64,000 bases of DNA, from positions 3,286,001 to 3,350,000 of the forward strand of contig NZ_CP018016.1 in NCBI RefSeq assembly GCF_000280495.2, given 5' to 3'. The translations under genes and the position numbers were made by a program. This DNA is from Kosakonia radicincitans DSM 16656. Its GTDB lineage: Bacteria > Pseudomonadota > Gammaproteobacteria > Enterobacterales > Enterobacteriaceae. Of this stretch, positions 24,133 to 35,864 are shown piece by piece. How positions within the stretch are numbered: position 1 is the first letter of the stretch; each line of letters begins with the position of its first letter. The notes under the pieces are model-generated. The model had not been told where the DNA came from. It saw only the letters and a program-made list of their open reading frames with translations, and made no database searches.

Positions 24133-24245
24133 GTTGGTTCTCCGGTTTGCTGTTGCCGGCTTCTGAGGCCGGTGTTTTGTCGCCTGCGCAAACGTGCACA
24201 AGCCTGTCTGGTAATGCCAATAAGCGCGCACTAAAGTGAATATAT

Positions 24246-24259
24246 AAGTGCATACACTT
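24246..24259. promoter_or_regulatory. Operator-like palindrome 1
   Basis: AAGTGCATACACTT, 114 bases before the binding-protein ATG on the leftward side. Same AAGTG-nATn-CACTT architecture as the two sites nearer the regulator gene, and a half-site lies 12 bases away. Confidence 0.6.
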
Positions 24260-24436
24260 GTGCATTAAGCAAAGACGATGCCAGGGAGCCTGGATGTTCC
24301 CGACATCAGGTGCTTATTTCAGGCGAGACAAATGCAAATTCCCGAATAAATACAAGGGAATCGAAAATAATGAAAATCGCATCATGAAACTTTCATTTTC
24401 GTTTTTTACTGTGGTTGATAAAAACATGTGCGTGCA

Positions 24437-24452
24437 AAAGTGAATACACTTT
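24437..24452. promoter_or_regulatory. Operator-like palindrome 2
   Basis: AAAGTGAATACACTTT: six-base arms with a four-base centre. It is the exact reverse complement of palindrome 3, so the same dimer would read both. Confidence 0.68.
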
Positions 24453-24553
24453 GAGTCATTTTGGTGCAACGCTGCCGTAAAATGGTGCGGAAAGAACCAA
24501 CGACAACAAATAATATAAAACAACTTATAAATCAGTAACATTAAAATGAAACG

Positions 24554-24569
24554 AAAGTGTATTCACTTT
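24554..24569. promoter_or_regulatory. Operator-like palindrome 3
   Basis: AAAGTGTATTCACTTT, 109 bases before the regulator's GTG start. Its placement close to the regulator's own promoter suggests autoregulation. Confidence 0.68.
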
Positions 24570-24677
24570 TGTGTTGAGTTGTTTTTTTCGCTGTGCTATC
24601 TATAAAAATATTACGTGAAATAACCTGTACAGCATTTTTATTTTCGTGCTGAGTGTGCGGTAAATTAAGGGGATAAT

Positions 24678-25379
24678 GTGGTTGCTATTAAAAAGAAATC
24701 CCGTAGCGCTGACAGTGTGGAAAAGGTCTACGAGAAAGTGAAAGGCCTGGCGATTGATTACCACTTTCGTCCCGGCGAACGGGTGAATGAAGTTGAGCTT
24801 GCGGCACAACTGGGCGTCTCGCGTACCCCGGTGCGGGAAGCGCTGAACCGTCTGGCGAAAGACGGCTTTATGAACTTTGTACCCAACCGGGGTTTTTACT
24901 CCCGCGACCTGACGCCGGAAGGTGTCCGCGAACTGTATGAAGTGCGAATGGTGATAGAGCAATCGACCTTTCGTTTCGCCTGCCTGCGGGCAACCGATGA
25001 AGAGATCGCTGCGACCACGGCTATCTGGGAGGAAGTGAGCCAGCATCGCCCGGCGCAAACCGAACAGGACTGGGCGAAGATCGCGGAAATCGATGAGCGT
25101 TTCCACATGGAAATAGCCCGTATTTCCCATAACAGCCGGCTCTATGAAATGCTCGACAGCCTGAATTCGCTAAGCCGTTTTTTCCGGCGCATTGATCTCG
25201 AAACCCCCGTACGCCGGAACAATGCCTATGACGAGCATGTCGAAATTATCGCGGCTTTACGTCAGCGGGATATAGAAAAAGGCGTGGTACTGATTGAGCA
25301 ACATATTTCATTGAGTGCCGAGCACGCGGTTGAAGTGACAAAAGAAGGGCTTGCGAGGATCTATTTTGGCAAGCCCTGA
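24678..25379 (+). CDS. GntR-family (FCD/FadR-type) transcriptional regulator
   Basis: 233 residues from a GTG with AAGGGG just upstream. N-terminal winged helix: V-N-E-V-E-L-A-A-Q-L-G-V-S-R-T-P-V-R-E-A-L-N-R-L at about 38-61. The C-terminal all-helical FCD effector domain keeps the probable metal ligands: Asp and His in D-E-R-F-H-M-E-I, His in Y-D-E-H-V-E-I and His in E-Q-H-I-S. It lies between the two arms of the locus and faces palindromes of the size FCD-type dimers bind. It probably represses both arms until the substrate or a product binds. Confidence 0.87.
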   Translation: MVAIKKKSRSADSVEKVYEKVKGLAIDYHFRPGERVNEVELAAQLGVSRTPVREALNRLAKDGFMNFVPNRGFYSRDLTPEGVRELYEVRMVIEQSTFRFACLRATDEEIAATTAIWEEVSQHRPAQTEQDWAKIAEIDERFHMEIARISHNSRLYEMLDSLNSLSRFFRRIDLETPVRRNNAYDEHVEIIAALRQRDIEKGVVLIEQHISLSAEHAVEVTKEGLARIYFGKP

Positions 25380-25500
25380 GACGCTCTTTCCGTCAGGGTC
25401 ACAACGATAATTTAATCAGCTACCAGAGGGCATTACGCGTTCCGGTAATCCATTCACAGCGTTATGCTGCGGCATTGCGCCGGGAAAATGTAGAGGAAAT

Positions 25501-26685
25501 ATGCGCTCCATTCCCGAAGAGATTATTCAACAGGCGATTATCTGGCGACGTGAGATCCACGCGCGCCCGGAGATTGGCTTACAAGAGTTTCATACGTCCG
25601 CGAAAATCAGCAGCCTGCTGCGCGAATATGATCTTGAAGTGCATACCGGCATCGCAGGCACTGGCGTGATTGGTGTTCTTCGCAATGGCGAGGGACCGGC
25701 AATAGCCCTTCGCGCTGATATTGATGCCTTACCCATCCAGGAAAACAATGTTGTTGACTGGTGCTCAACCTCGCCTGGCACGATGCACGCCTGTGGACAT
25801 GACGGACATACTGCCATTCTACTGGGTGCTGCGCGCTATCTCAGCCAGACCAGGGCATTCAACGGTACGGTGTACTTTATTTTTCAGCCTGCGGAAGAGA
25901 ATGCCGGCGGCGGGCGTTTGATGGTGGAAGAAGGGATCTTTACGCGCTTTCCCGTTTCTGCGGTTTATGCGCTGCACAACTGGCCGGGGCTTCCGGTGGG
26001 AGAAGTGGCCGTGAGCGCAGGCCCGATGATGGCTTCGCAGGACAATTTTTTTATCACGCTGACTGGCGTGGGATGCCATGCAGCGATGCCGGAAAAAGGT
26101 GCCGATCCGGTGCTGGCCGGTGCGCACCTGATTACCGCATTGCAAACGATCACCACACGCCGCCTCTCACCGCTGGACAGCGCCGTGATCAGCGTGACGC
26201 AACTGCAGGCAGGAGAAGCAATAAATGTCGTTCCGCAGACAATGCACTTGTCCGGCACGCTGCGTTGCCTGAGCCAGGCCGCCAGAGCGCGTTGCCAGGC
26301 CCTGCTGGCGGAGTATGTTGAACAACTCACCGGGCCGTTTGGCGTCAGTGGCAGCATTCGCTGGGAATACGGTTACCCGGTAACTGTCAATCATGCGCAA
26401 CAGGCAAAAATTCTGGCGGATGCCGCACGCCATGTCCCCGGGATCACGCAGGTCCACACGCAGCTCTCGCCATCCATGGCGGCAGAAGATTTCGCCTATT
26501 TTCTGGAAGCCTGTCCGGGTGCTTATCTGTGGCTGGGGGCCGATGGCCCAACGCCTGGCGCGGCGTTACATAACCCGCATTACGATTTTAATGACCAACT
26601 TATCGCGCCTGGCATCGGTCTTTGGGTATCGCTGGTGGAGAGGTCATTGGGCCCTGTTTCTGTTACTTCCGAGGATTCACTATGA
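25501..26685 (+). CDS. M20 family amidohydrolase (aminoacylase/hippuricase-like)
   Basis: 394 residues, cytoplasmic. The dinuclear-metal motif is A-C-G-H-D-G-H (Cys98, His100, His103), with the catalytic pair Q-P-A-E-E (Glu132, Glu133), G-V-G-C-H-A-A-M-P in the lid domain and S-M-A-A-E-D-F-A-Y-F near the C-terminus. This is the AbgB/hippurate hydrolase/IAA-amino-acid hydrolase class, which cleaves N-acyl or amide bonds to release an amino acid. Placed 121 bases after the regulator gene and overlapping the next gene (ATGA at 26682-26685). It should act on the compound imported by the Liv-type system. Exact substrate unknown. Confidence 0.87.
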   Translation: MRSIPEEIIQQAIIWRREIHARPEIGLQEFHTSAKISSLLREYDLEVHTGIAGTGVIGVLRNGEGPAIALRADIDALPIQENNVVDWCSTSPGTMHACGHDGHTAILLGAARYLSQTRAFNGTVYFIFQPAEENAGGGRLMVEEGIFTRFPVSAVYALHNWPGLPVGEVAVSAGPMMASQDNFFITLTGVGCHAAMPEKGADPVLAGAHLITALQTITTRRLSPLDSAVISVTQLQAGEAINVVPQTMHLSGTLRCLSQAARARCQALLAEYVEQLTGPFGVSGSIRWEYGYPVTVNHAQQAKILADAARHVPGITQVHTQLSPSMAAEDFAYFLEACPGAYLWLGADGPTPGAALHNPHYDFNDQLIAPGIGLWVSLVERSLGPVSVTSEDSL

Positions 26686-27485
26686 GCCATATCCACTTTA
26701 TTGGTGCCGGTCAAATGACCGAAGCGATTCTGCGTGCCGCCTTAAAACGCGGCGCATTAAACCCGGATCAGGTCAGCTTATCGGATATTGATCCGGCGCG
26801 AATTGAAACGCTGAAAACGCGCTATCAGTTGAGCAATACACAAGATTTACCCGATGCGCTGGCCGCAGCGGATCACATCGTGATGGGGGTTCGTCCGCAG
26901 GACGATATTGCCGGTGTCGCACAACTGATCAAGCAGCATGCGGCGCCACAGGCGTCGGTCATTTCTATTATTGCTGGCGTAACGCTGGCTCAACTGTCCG
27001 TAATGCTGGGCGAGTCGCGCCCGATTACGCGGATCATCCCGAATACGCTGACGGATACCGGGCTGGGCTACAGCGGCGTGGCGTTTAATGCTTATGTCAA
27101 CAGCGCCTCCGTCATGCCGTTCCTCGAAAGTTTCGGCAAGGTGATGGTGCTGGAAGAACGGCTGATTGACGTCTTCACCGGTTTTGCTGTCGCTGGCGTC
27201 AATTATGTCTATTACTTTGTCGAAGCGCTGGCTGACGCCGGTGTTCTTGCCGGGTTAACCCGCACGCAATCCACGCAGGTGGTGTGGGAAAACCTGGTCG
27301 GCGCGGTTGAAATGCTTAAGTTATCCGGACGCCATCCGCGCCAACTGATGGATATTAATAACTCTCCGGCGGGTGTCGGCATTAATGGCTTATACGAGTT
27401 GAATAAAAGTGATTTCGCCGCTGGCCTGCAAAGCAGCGTTCTGGCTGCGGTACGTCGTACAACGGAGCTTTCCGGTCAAAAATAA
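26682..27485 (+). CDS. Pyrroline-5-carboxylate reductase-like oxidoreductase, divergent active site
   Basis: 267 residues, ProC family. The N-terminal Rossmann motif is I-G-A-G-Q-M-T-E-A-I (about residues 6-15), and I-I-A-G-V-T-L-A-Q-L and R-I-I-P-N-T are typical. Two substrate motifs are altered: the family M-x-G-x-S-G-S-G-P-A-Y loop reads F-T-G-F-A-V-A-G-V-N-Y, and S-P-G-G-T-T reads S-P-A-G-V-G. It probably reduces (or forms) a different imine than pyrroline-5-carboxylate. The start overlaps the amidohydrolase stop, so the two are coupled. The housekeeping ProC is expected elsewhere. Confidence 0.82.
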   Translation: MSHIHFIGAGQMTEAILRAALKRGALNPDQVSLSDIDPARIETLKTRYQLSNTQDLPDALAAADHIVMGVRPQDDIAGVAQLIKQHAAPQASVISIIAGVTLAQLSVMLGESRPITRIIPNTLTDTGLGYSGVAFNAYVNSASVMPFLESFGKVMVLEERLIDVFTGFAVAGVNYVYYFVEALADAGVLAGLTRTQSTQVVWENLVGAVEMLKLSGRHPRQLMDINNSPAGVGINGLYELNKSDFAAGLQSSVLAAVRRTTELSGQK

Positions 27486-27510
27486 CGCTACTTTTTAACA
27501 AGGTTGGTCT

Positions 27511-27894
27511 ATGTCAGCAATTTCAACTTCCCAGGCGCCTGCCGCTATTGGGCCTTATGTTCAGGGGGTAGATTTAGGCTCCCTGGTGTTCACTTCCGGT
27601 CAGATCCCGTTAAACCCTGCGACGGGCGAGATGGCGACGGATATTGCGCAGCAAACCCGACAGTCGCTGGAAAATGTGCAGGCCATTATCGAGGCCAGTG
27701 GTCTGCAGGTGGCGGATATTGTTAAAACCACCATTTTTGTCAAAGACCTTAATCATTTTTCGCAGGTAAATGCGGTGTATGAAGCCTTTTTCCGCGAACA
27801 CCACGCCGCTTTCCCGGCACGTTCCTGCGTGGAAGTGGCACGCCTGCCAAAAGATGCCGGTGTGGAAATTGAGGCCATGGCAGTACGCCGCTAA
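27511..27894 (+). CDS. RidA family (YjgF/TdcF) deaminase
   Basis: 127 residues, the normal RidA length. Family motifs: Y-V-Q-G-V-D-L-G-S-L-V-F-T-S-G-Q-I-P-L-N-P near the N-terminus, the catalytic-site Arg in A-F-P-A-R-S-C-V-E-V-A-R-L-P near residue 107, and Glu in G-V-E-I-E-A-M-A. RidA proteins hydrolyse 2-imino acids to keto acids plus ammonia. It follows the reductase-like gene by 25 bases with an AAGG site, so it should be part of the same transcript and remove an imine made by the pathway. Confidence 0.87.
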   Translation: MSAISTSQAPAAIGPYVQGVDLGSLVFTSGQIPLNPATGEMATDIAQQTRQSLENVQAIIEASGLQVADIVKTTIFVKDLNHFSQVNAVYEAFFREHHAAFPARSCVEVARLPKDAGVEIEAMAVRR

Positions 27895-28408
27895 TCATAT
27901 CAGTGCATGATTCAGGGCAGCTCGTCTTGTGTGGACAGGTCTGTTTTCACTGACGTAGTCTGCCCGAATCACCATGCTGCCCTTATCTCTTCAGATACGA
28001 TGAAAACAGCTACCCCACTCTTCTCACTATCCGCAGCAACATACTCACCGGCAAACCTTCATTATTGTGACCTGGATAAAATGACAACCAGTGAATAAAC
28101 AATTCCAAACGTTTATTACTCCAGCAACTCAACAAAACGCTGCCCTGGCAAAGCTATTCGCCGCTACAAATATTCATTGCTAAACCAGAGGATTCCCACC
28201 GAATAGCATCATCGTCACGGGCCCAAAAAAATAACCTCTACTGAGATTTTTCTTTTATTGGTTTTATTTAATGGCAACTCAGATCATCGGTATAAATCCG
28301 TATATTTTTCAAAACTCTCATTCAGATAATCGCCTTCTCTGGAGGGAATTCACGGATAACAATATAACGCCCCGCAGATGCGAAGCGTTGATGAAAAAGA
28401 GATGGTGG
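27895..28408. other. Intergenic region RidA-cigR
   Basis: 514 bases without a supported gene. A long-range inverted repeat near 27908-27975 (GATTCAGGGCAG with CTGCCCGAATC, one bulge) could form a hairpin ending the RidA transcript. The rest is AT-rich and unremarkable. Confidence 0.5.
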
Positions 28409-28900
28409 TTAATCAAATACACCATTGATGATGGCGGTAACAATGGCTGTACTCAGTGCGATCAGCACCAGATCGTCGCCGACAATACGCCATTCATAAC
28501 CGGGATAATAAGGCAACTGGCCCAGCATTGATGCAGGTACGGCTTTTTTAGCAATGCCCGGAGGTAAAGGTTTACCGCGCGCAAGGTTTTTAGCAATGCC
28601 AGGAGGCAGTGCCTGGTAACCTGTTAAGCCATAGTTTATCGCCAGAGAACGGGCGCGGGAGACACTAATGTCCGACTCCACGTGGTCCGGTTTTCCATAG
28701 TTTTTACGATTACCCTGATCGGCTGCGGCACTGCTGTTCCCTCTGTTTCCGCTGTTGCCTTTATTGCCGCTATTGCCATGATTACCACCACTATTGCCGT
28801 TACCATTTCCGTTGCCCGGATTAGCAAAAGCAGGAGCCGCGAGTAAAGAGAGTGAAATCACCGCCGCAAGAGCAGTATTAAAAGTGCGACGCTTAAACAT
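28409..28900 (-). CDS. CigR-like anti-virulence/RcnB-type protein
   Basis: 163 residues. Signal peptide or anchor at about 1-26 (ends A-P-A-F-A), then a very low-complexity Asn/Gly/Ser region (N-G-N-G-N, G-N-S-G-N-K repeats, about 27-65), then two copies of L-P-P-G-I-A-K, and a hydrophobic C-terminal helix (L-V-L-I-A-L-S-T-A-I-V-T-A-I-I). The L-P-P-G-I-A-K-x-L-x-R-G-K-P-L-P-P-G-I pattern is that of CigR, a Salmonella SPI-3 protein, and related RcnB-type proteins. Role here unknown. Start at 28900 with GAAGG is preferred over the longer reading. Confidence 0.75.
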   Translation of the reverse strand: MFKRRTFNTALAAVISLSLLAAPAFANPGNGNGNGNSGGNHGNSGNKGNSGNRGNSSAAADQGNRKNYGKPDHVESDISVSRARSLAINYGLTGYQALPPGIAKNLARGKPLPPGIAKKAVPASMLGQLPYYPGYEWRIVGDDLVLIALSTAIVTAIINGVFD

Positions 28901-29138
28901 GATTTTTATACCTTCACAGTGAGTACACTTTATAAGCATATTAAGTTTACCCAGATTCGGAAATCTCATTAATTCTTATTTTTAAGCCGCATTACCCCAA
29001 CTACGCAGGGAATATTAATAAAACCTTAAGATTGATAACCAGCAATGAGTAAAAACCAAAGCATTATTGCAGACTAATATAGTAAATATCCGCGAAGTTA
29101 ATTTTCATCAGTCTGCTAATTATTCACACGCAATAAAA

Positions 29139-29162
29139 AACGGGAACCCTCAGGCTCCCGTT
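29139..29162 (-). terminator. Terminator of icd
   Basis: Read leftward: AACGGGA / TCCCGTT stem followed by TTTTATT, 22 bases beyond the icd stop codon. Confidence 0.8.
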
Positions 29163-29184
29163 CTTGTGTAACCCGCGAAGCGGA

Positions 29185-30435
29185 TTACATGTTCGCGATA
29201 ATCGCGTCGCCAAACTCTGAGCATTTCAGCAGCTTAGCGCCTTCCATCAGACGTTCAAAATCGTAGGTCACAGTTTTGGCGTTAATCGCGCCGCTCATGC
29301 CTTTGACGATCAGGTCTGCCGCTTCAACCCAGCCCATATGGCGCAGCATCATCTCAGCGGAAAGGATCACCGAACCTGGGTTCACTTTGTCCTGACCGGC
29401 ATATTTCGGTGCCGTGCCGTGGGTCGCTTCGAACAGTGCGCATTCGTCACCGATGTTCGCGCCAGGCGCAATACCAATACCACCAACCTGAGCAGCCAGG
29501 GCGTCAGAGATGTAGTCACCGTTCAGGTTCATACAGGCGATAACGTCATATTCAGCCGGACGCAGCAGGATCTGTTGCAGGAACGCATCAGCGATCACAT
29601 CTTTAACGATGATCTCTTTGCCGGTTTTCGGGTTCTTGATTTTCTGCCACGGGCCGCCGTCGATCAGTTCACCGCCGAACTCTTCGCGAGCCAGCTGGTA
29701 ACCCCAGTCTTTGAACGCGCCTTCGGTGAACTTCATGATGTTGCCTTTGTGAACCAGCGTCACGGAATCGCGGTCGTTGGCGATCGCGTATTCAATCGCA
29801 GCGCGCACCAGACGTTTGGTGCCTTCTTCGGAGCACGGCTTGATGCCAATACCGCAATGTTCCGGGAAGCGAATTTTCTTCACGCCCATCTCTTCGCGCA
29901 GGAATTTGATCACTTTTTCTGCGTCAGCAGAGTCCGCTTTCCATTCGATACCGGCGTAAATGTCTTCAGAGTTTTCACGGAAGATGACCATGTCAGTCAG
30001 TTCCGGATGTTTAACCGGGCTTGGGGTGCCCTGGTAGTAACGAACCGGGCGCAGACAGATGTAAAGATCCAGCTCCTGGCGCAGCGCAACGTTCAGGGAA
30101 CGGATGCCGCCGCCAACTGGCGTGGTCAGAGGGCCTTTAATCGCAACGCGGTATTCACGAATCAGATCAAGTGTTTCAGGCGGCAGCCAGACATCCTGGC
30201 CATAAACGTGGGTCGATTTCTCACCGGTATAAATTTCCATCCAGGAAATTTTACGCTCACCTTTGTAGGCTTTCTCCACGGCGGCATCCACCACTTTCAG
30301 CATTGGCGGGGTCACGTCAACACCGATACCGTCACCTTCAATGAACGGGATAATCGGGTTATTCGGAACGTTGAGTTTGCCATTTTGCAGGGTGATCTTT
30401 TTACCTTCCGCCGGAACAACTACTTTGCTTTCCAT
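29185..30435 (-). CDS. icd: NADP-dependent isocitrate dehydrogenase
   Basis: 416 residues, the same length as E. coli Icd and nearly identical. Catalyses isocitrate to 2-oxoglutarate in the TCA cycle, cytoplasmic dimer. Ser113 in G-I-R-S-L-N-V, the AceK phosphorylation site, is present, as are the substrate arginines (R-Q-E-L-D, R-P-V-R-Y) and the NADP motif H-G-T-A-P-K-Y. Divergent from rluE, as in E. coli. The 3' end is intact, with no prophage (e14/P21-like) attached at this known integration site. Confidence 0.97.
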   Translation of the reverse strand: MESKVVVPAEGKKITLQNGKLNVPNNPIIPFIEGDGIGVDVTPPMLKVVDAAVEKAYKGERKISWMEIYTGEKSTHVYGQDVWLPPETLDLIREYRVAIKGPLTTPVGGGIRSLNVALRQELDLYICLRPVRYYQGTPSPVKHPELTDMVIFRENSEDIYAGIEWKADSADAEKVIKFLREEMGVKKIRFPEHCGIGIKPCSEEGTKRLVRAAIEYAIANDRDSVTLVHKGNIMKFTEGAFKDWGYQLAREEFGGELIDGGPWQKIKNPKTGKEIIVKDVIADAFLQQILLRPAEYDVIACMNLNGDYISDALAAQVGGIGIAPGANIGDECALFEATHGTAPKYAGQDKVNPGSVILSAEMMLRHMGWVEAADLIVKGMSGAINAKTVTYDFERLMEGAKLLKCSEFGDAIIANM

Positions 30436-30651
30436 TCACCTCTCCTTCGAGCGCTTCTGGTTGTTTGCTCGCTGACTTCATGCCGGGGCGCTCAGACTTC
30501 GTCCGTTCACCTGTTATCTGAATCACACAGAGCAAACCGTTTTTTGTTAATGAATTGTAATGAGCCCGTCAATACTAACCGATACTCAGGCTCCATGAAA
30601 GGCAATCGTTATTCCGCTATAATGCGGCAATTGATAACTACTGAAAATACC

Positions 30652-31282
30652 ATGAAGAAAACTTCTTTTAGAAATCACCGGGTTGAGCGATTCAGCTCGC
30701 GACAAGCGTCTAAACCTTCCGGACAAAGCCAACCAAAACGCGTCATTTTGTTCAATAAACCCTACGATGTTTTGCCACAGTTTACCGACGAAGCCGGACG
30801 CAGCACGCTGAAAGATTTTATTCCGGTGCAGGGCGTATATGCCGCCGGTCGTCTTGACCGCGACAGCGAAGGGCTGCTGGTGCTGACCAATGATGGCGCG
30901 CTACAGGCGAGCCTTACCCAGCCCGGCAAACGTACCGGCAAAATTTATTACGTGCAGGTGGAAGGCGAACCGACTGACGAAGCCATCACCGCGCTGCGTA
31001 GCGGCGTCACCCTCAATGACGGCCCAACCCTGCCCGCAGGTATTGAGCGGGTCAATGAGCCAGACTGGCTGTGGCCGCGCAATCCGCCGATCCGCGAGCG
31101 CAAATCGATCCCTACCGCATGGCTGAAAATCACGCTGTACGAAGGGCGCAACCGCCAGGTACGCCGTATGACTGCCCATGTTGGGTTTCCCACTCTGCGT
31201 CTCATCCGCTACGCTATGGGAAATTACACGCTGGATAACCTCGCCAACGGCGAGTGGCGTGACGCTTACCAGGGAGCCAACC

Positions 31283-31290
<8 letters not shown>
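30652..31290 (+). CDS. rluE: 23S rRNA pseudouridine(2457) synthase RluE
   Basis: 212 residues from ATG 30652. RsuA-family catalytic Asp in [11 protein letters not shown], a typical K-I-Y-Y-V-Q-V-E-G and the [11 protein letters not shown]-terminal motif. Modifies U2457 of 23S rRNA. E. coli annotation starts ten or so codons earlier (here ATG 30622), but TATAAT at 30618-30623 overlaps that codon and would be the -10 box, so transcription should begin after it. Overlaps the start of nudJ by 8 bases. Confidence 0.9.
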
Positions 31291-32960
<1,670 letters not shown>

Positions 32961-33033
32961 CGAATTAGCGTAAATACTGGACTGGCGAAAGCCCGCGCAG
33001 CAGTTAACACTGCGGGCAGTGGAAGGAGTGAGT

Positions 33034-33663
33034 GTGGCGAAGAACTATTACGATATTACCCTCGCGCTGGCAGGCATTTGCCAGTCCGCACGGCTGGTGC
33101 AGCAACTGGCGCACCAGGGGCATTGTGACTCCGACGCGCTGCACGTTTCGCTCAATAGCGTTATCGATCTTAACCCGGACTCCACGCTCAGCGTCTTCGG
33201 CGGCAGTGAAACCAATCTGCGCACCGGGCTGGAAACGCTGCTTGGCGTGCTGAACGCCAGCAGTCGCCAGGGTCTGAATGGTGAATTAACCCGCTACACT
33301 CTTTCTATGATGGTGCTGGAGCGTAAACTTGCCGGCAGCAAAGGGGCAATGGAGACGCTTGGTAACCGCATTGCCGGATTACAGCGCCAGCTTGAGCACT
33401 TCGATCTGCAATCGGAGACGCTGCTCAGCGCGATGGCCGGTATTTATGTTGACGTTATCAGCCCGCTGGGGCCGCGCATTCAGGTCACCGGTTCGCCCGC
33501 CGTGCTGCAAAGCCCGCAGGTGCAGGCAAAAGTACGCGCCACGCTACTCGCCGGGATCCGCGCCGCCGTGCTGTGGCATCAGGTCGGCGGGGGCCGCCTG
33601 CAATTGATGTTTTCCCGAAATCGCCTGTCGACACAGGCCAAACAAATTCTCGCTCATTGTTAA
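33034..33663 (+). CDS. hflD: High-frequency lysogenization protein HflD
   Basis: 209 residues from a GTG (33034) with GGAAGGAG upstream. All-helical protein that is peripheral to the inner membrane; in E. coli it binds lambda CII and promotes its degradation. Begins [16 protein letters not shown] and keeps [18 protein letters not shown]. Ends I-L-A-H-C, about four residues shorter than E. coli HflD. Sits between mnmA and purB as usual. Confidence 0.94.
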   Translation: MAKNYYDITLALAGICQSARLVQQLAHQGHCDSDALHVSLNSVIDLNPDSTLSVFGGSETNLRTGLETLLGVLNASSRQGLNGELTRYTLSMMVLERKLAGSKGAMETLGNRIAGLQRQLEHFDLQSETLLSAMAGIYVDVISPLGPRIQVTGSPAVLQSPQVQAKVRATLLAGIRAAVLWHQVGGGRLQLMFSRNRLSTQAKQILAHC

Positions 33664-33679
33664 CCTCCCGGAGTTGTGA

Positions 33680-35053
<1,374 letters not shown>

Positions 35054-35071
35054 CCCGTTGTTCTGCCTGCC

Positions 35072-35098
35072 AACCCTCTTTTCCCTGAAAAGAGGGTT
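35072..35098 (+). terminator. Terminator of purB
   Basis: AACCCTCTTTT / AAAAGAGGGTT, eleven perfect base pairs with a five-base loop, followed by TCTTCC. Ends the purB transcript just before the phoP promoter. Confidence 0.75.
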
Positions 35099-35109
35099 TC
35101 TTCCCTCCT

Positions 35110-35126
35110 GGTTTAGTAAATGTTTA
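35110..35126 (+). promoter_or_regulatory. PhoP box of the phoPQ promoter
   Basis: GGTTTA-GTAAA-TGTTTA: perfect direct hexamer repeat with 5-base spacing. A GACAAT -10-like box follows 12 bases later (35139-35144), the standard distance at PhoP-activated promoters. It implies the positive autoregulation known from E. coli and Salmonella. Confidence 0.85.
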
Positions 35127-35189
35127 TCCCCACCGCCTGACAATCAGCGTTAAACTATTTGTATCAAAAATATATGGAGAGTTCTGACG

Positions 35190-35864
35190 ATGCGCGTTCT
35201 CGTTGTGGAAGATAATGCTCTGCTGCGCCACCACTTAAAAGTTCAGTTACAGGAACTGGGACATCAGGTTGACGCGGCGGAAGATGCCAGGGAAGCGGAT
35301 TACTTTCTGAACGAACATCTGCCGGACATCGCCATTGTCGATCTCGGTCTGCCGGATGAGGATGGCCTGTCGCTGATCCGCCGCTGGCGCAGCCATGAGG
35401 TTTCGCTGCCGGTGTTGGTTCTGACCGCCCGCGAAGGCTGGCAGGATAAAGTCGAAGTGCTGAGTGCGGGTGCCGACGACTACGTCACCAAACCCTTCCA
35501 TATTGAAGAGGTGGTGGCGCGCATTCAGGCGCTGATGCGCCGTAACAGCGGCCTGGCCTCGCAACTGATCTCGATGCCGCCTTTCCAGGTCGATCTTTCA
35601 CGCCGGGAATTATCCGTGAATGATGAAGTGGTGAAACTTACCGCTTTTGAATACACCATTATGGAAACGCTGATCCGCAACAGCGGCAAAGTGGTCAGCA
35701 AAGATTCGTTGATGTTGCAGCTTTATCCCGATGCAGAACTGCGCGAAAGCCACACCATCGATGTGTTGATGGGTCGGTTACGTAAAAAAATCCAGGCGCA
35801 GTATCCCAATGACGTCATCACCACGGTGCGCGGTCAGGGTTATTTATTTGAATTGCCAAAATGA
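35190..35864 (+). CDS. phoP: Response regulator PhoP
   Basis: 224 residues, OmpR/PhoB type (E. coli 223). Phospho-acceptor Asp51 in I-V-D-L-G-L-P-D, Lys in V-T-K-P-F-H, C-terminal winged helix ending Y-L-F-E-L-P-K. Controls Mg2+, acid and cationic-peptide responses. GGAGAG site before ATG. phoQ overlaps its end by four bases (ATGA). Confidence 0.97.
   Translation: MRVLVVEDNALLRHHLKVQLQELGHQVDAAEDAREADYFLNEHLPDIAIVDLGLPDEDGLSLIRRWRSHEVSLPVLVLTAREGWQDKVEVLSAGADDYVTKPFHIEEVVARIQALMRRNSGLASQLISMPPFQVDLSRRELSVNDEVVKLTAFEYTIMETLIRNSGKVVSKDSLMLQLYPDAELRESHTIDVLMGRLRKKIQAQYPNDVITTVRGQGYLFELPK

Larger units (their letters stand above)
24133..24677. other. Divergent control region of the Liv/amidohydrolase locus
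   Basis: 545 bases, AT-rich, between the divergent binding-protein and GntR genes. It holds three palindromic operator-like sites (24246-24259, 24437-24452, 24554-24569), a half-site AAAGTGAAT at 24234-24242 and an ATTCCC/GGGAAT inverted repeat at 24338-24361. No gene was accepted here. Confidence 0.6.

Noticed and set aside
28271..28531. 86-codon rightward ORF next to cigR
   Set aside because: Second half is antisense to the cigR-like gene and the start lacks a ribosome site.
28700..28830. Tandem short repeats resembling a CRISPR or microsatellite
   Set aside because: They encode the Asn/Gly/Ser-rich spacer of the cigR-like protein; no repeat-spacer pattern.
29163..29184. Prophage attachment at the icd 3' end, as known for e14 and P21
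   Set aside because: The icd 3' end is single and intact and is followed by its terminator; no integrase or duplicated icd tail.
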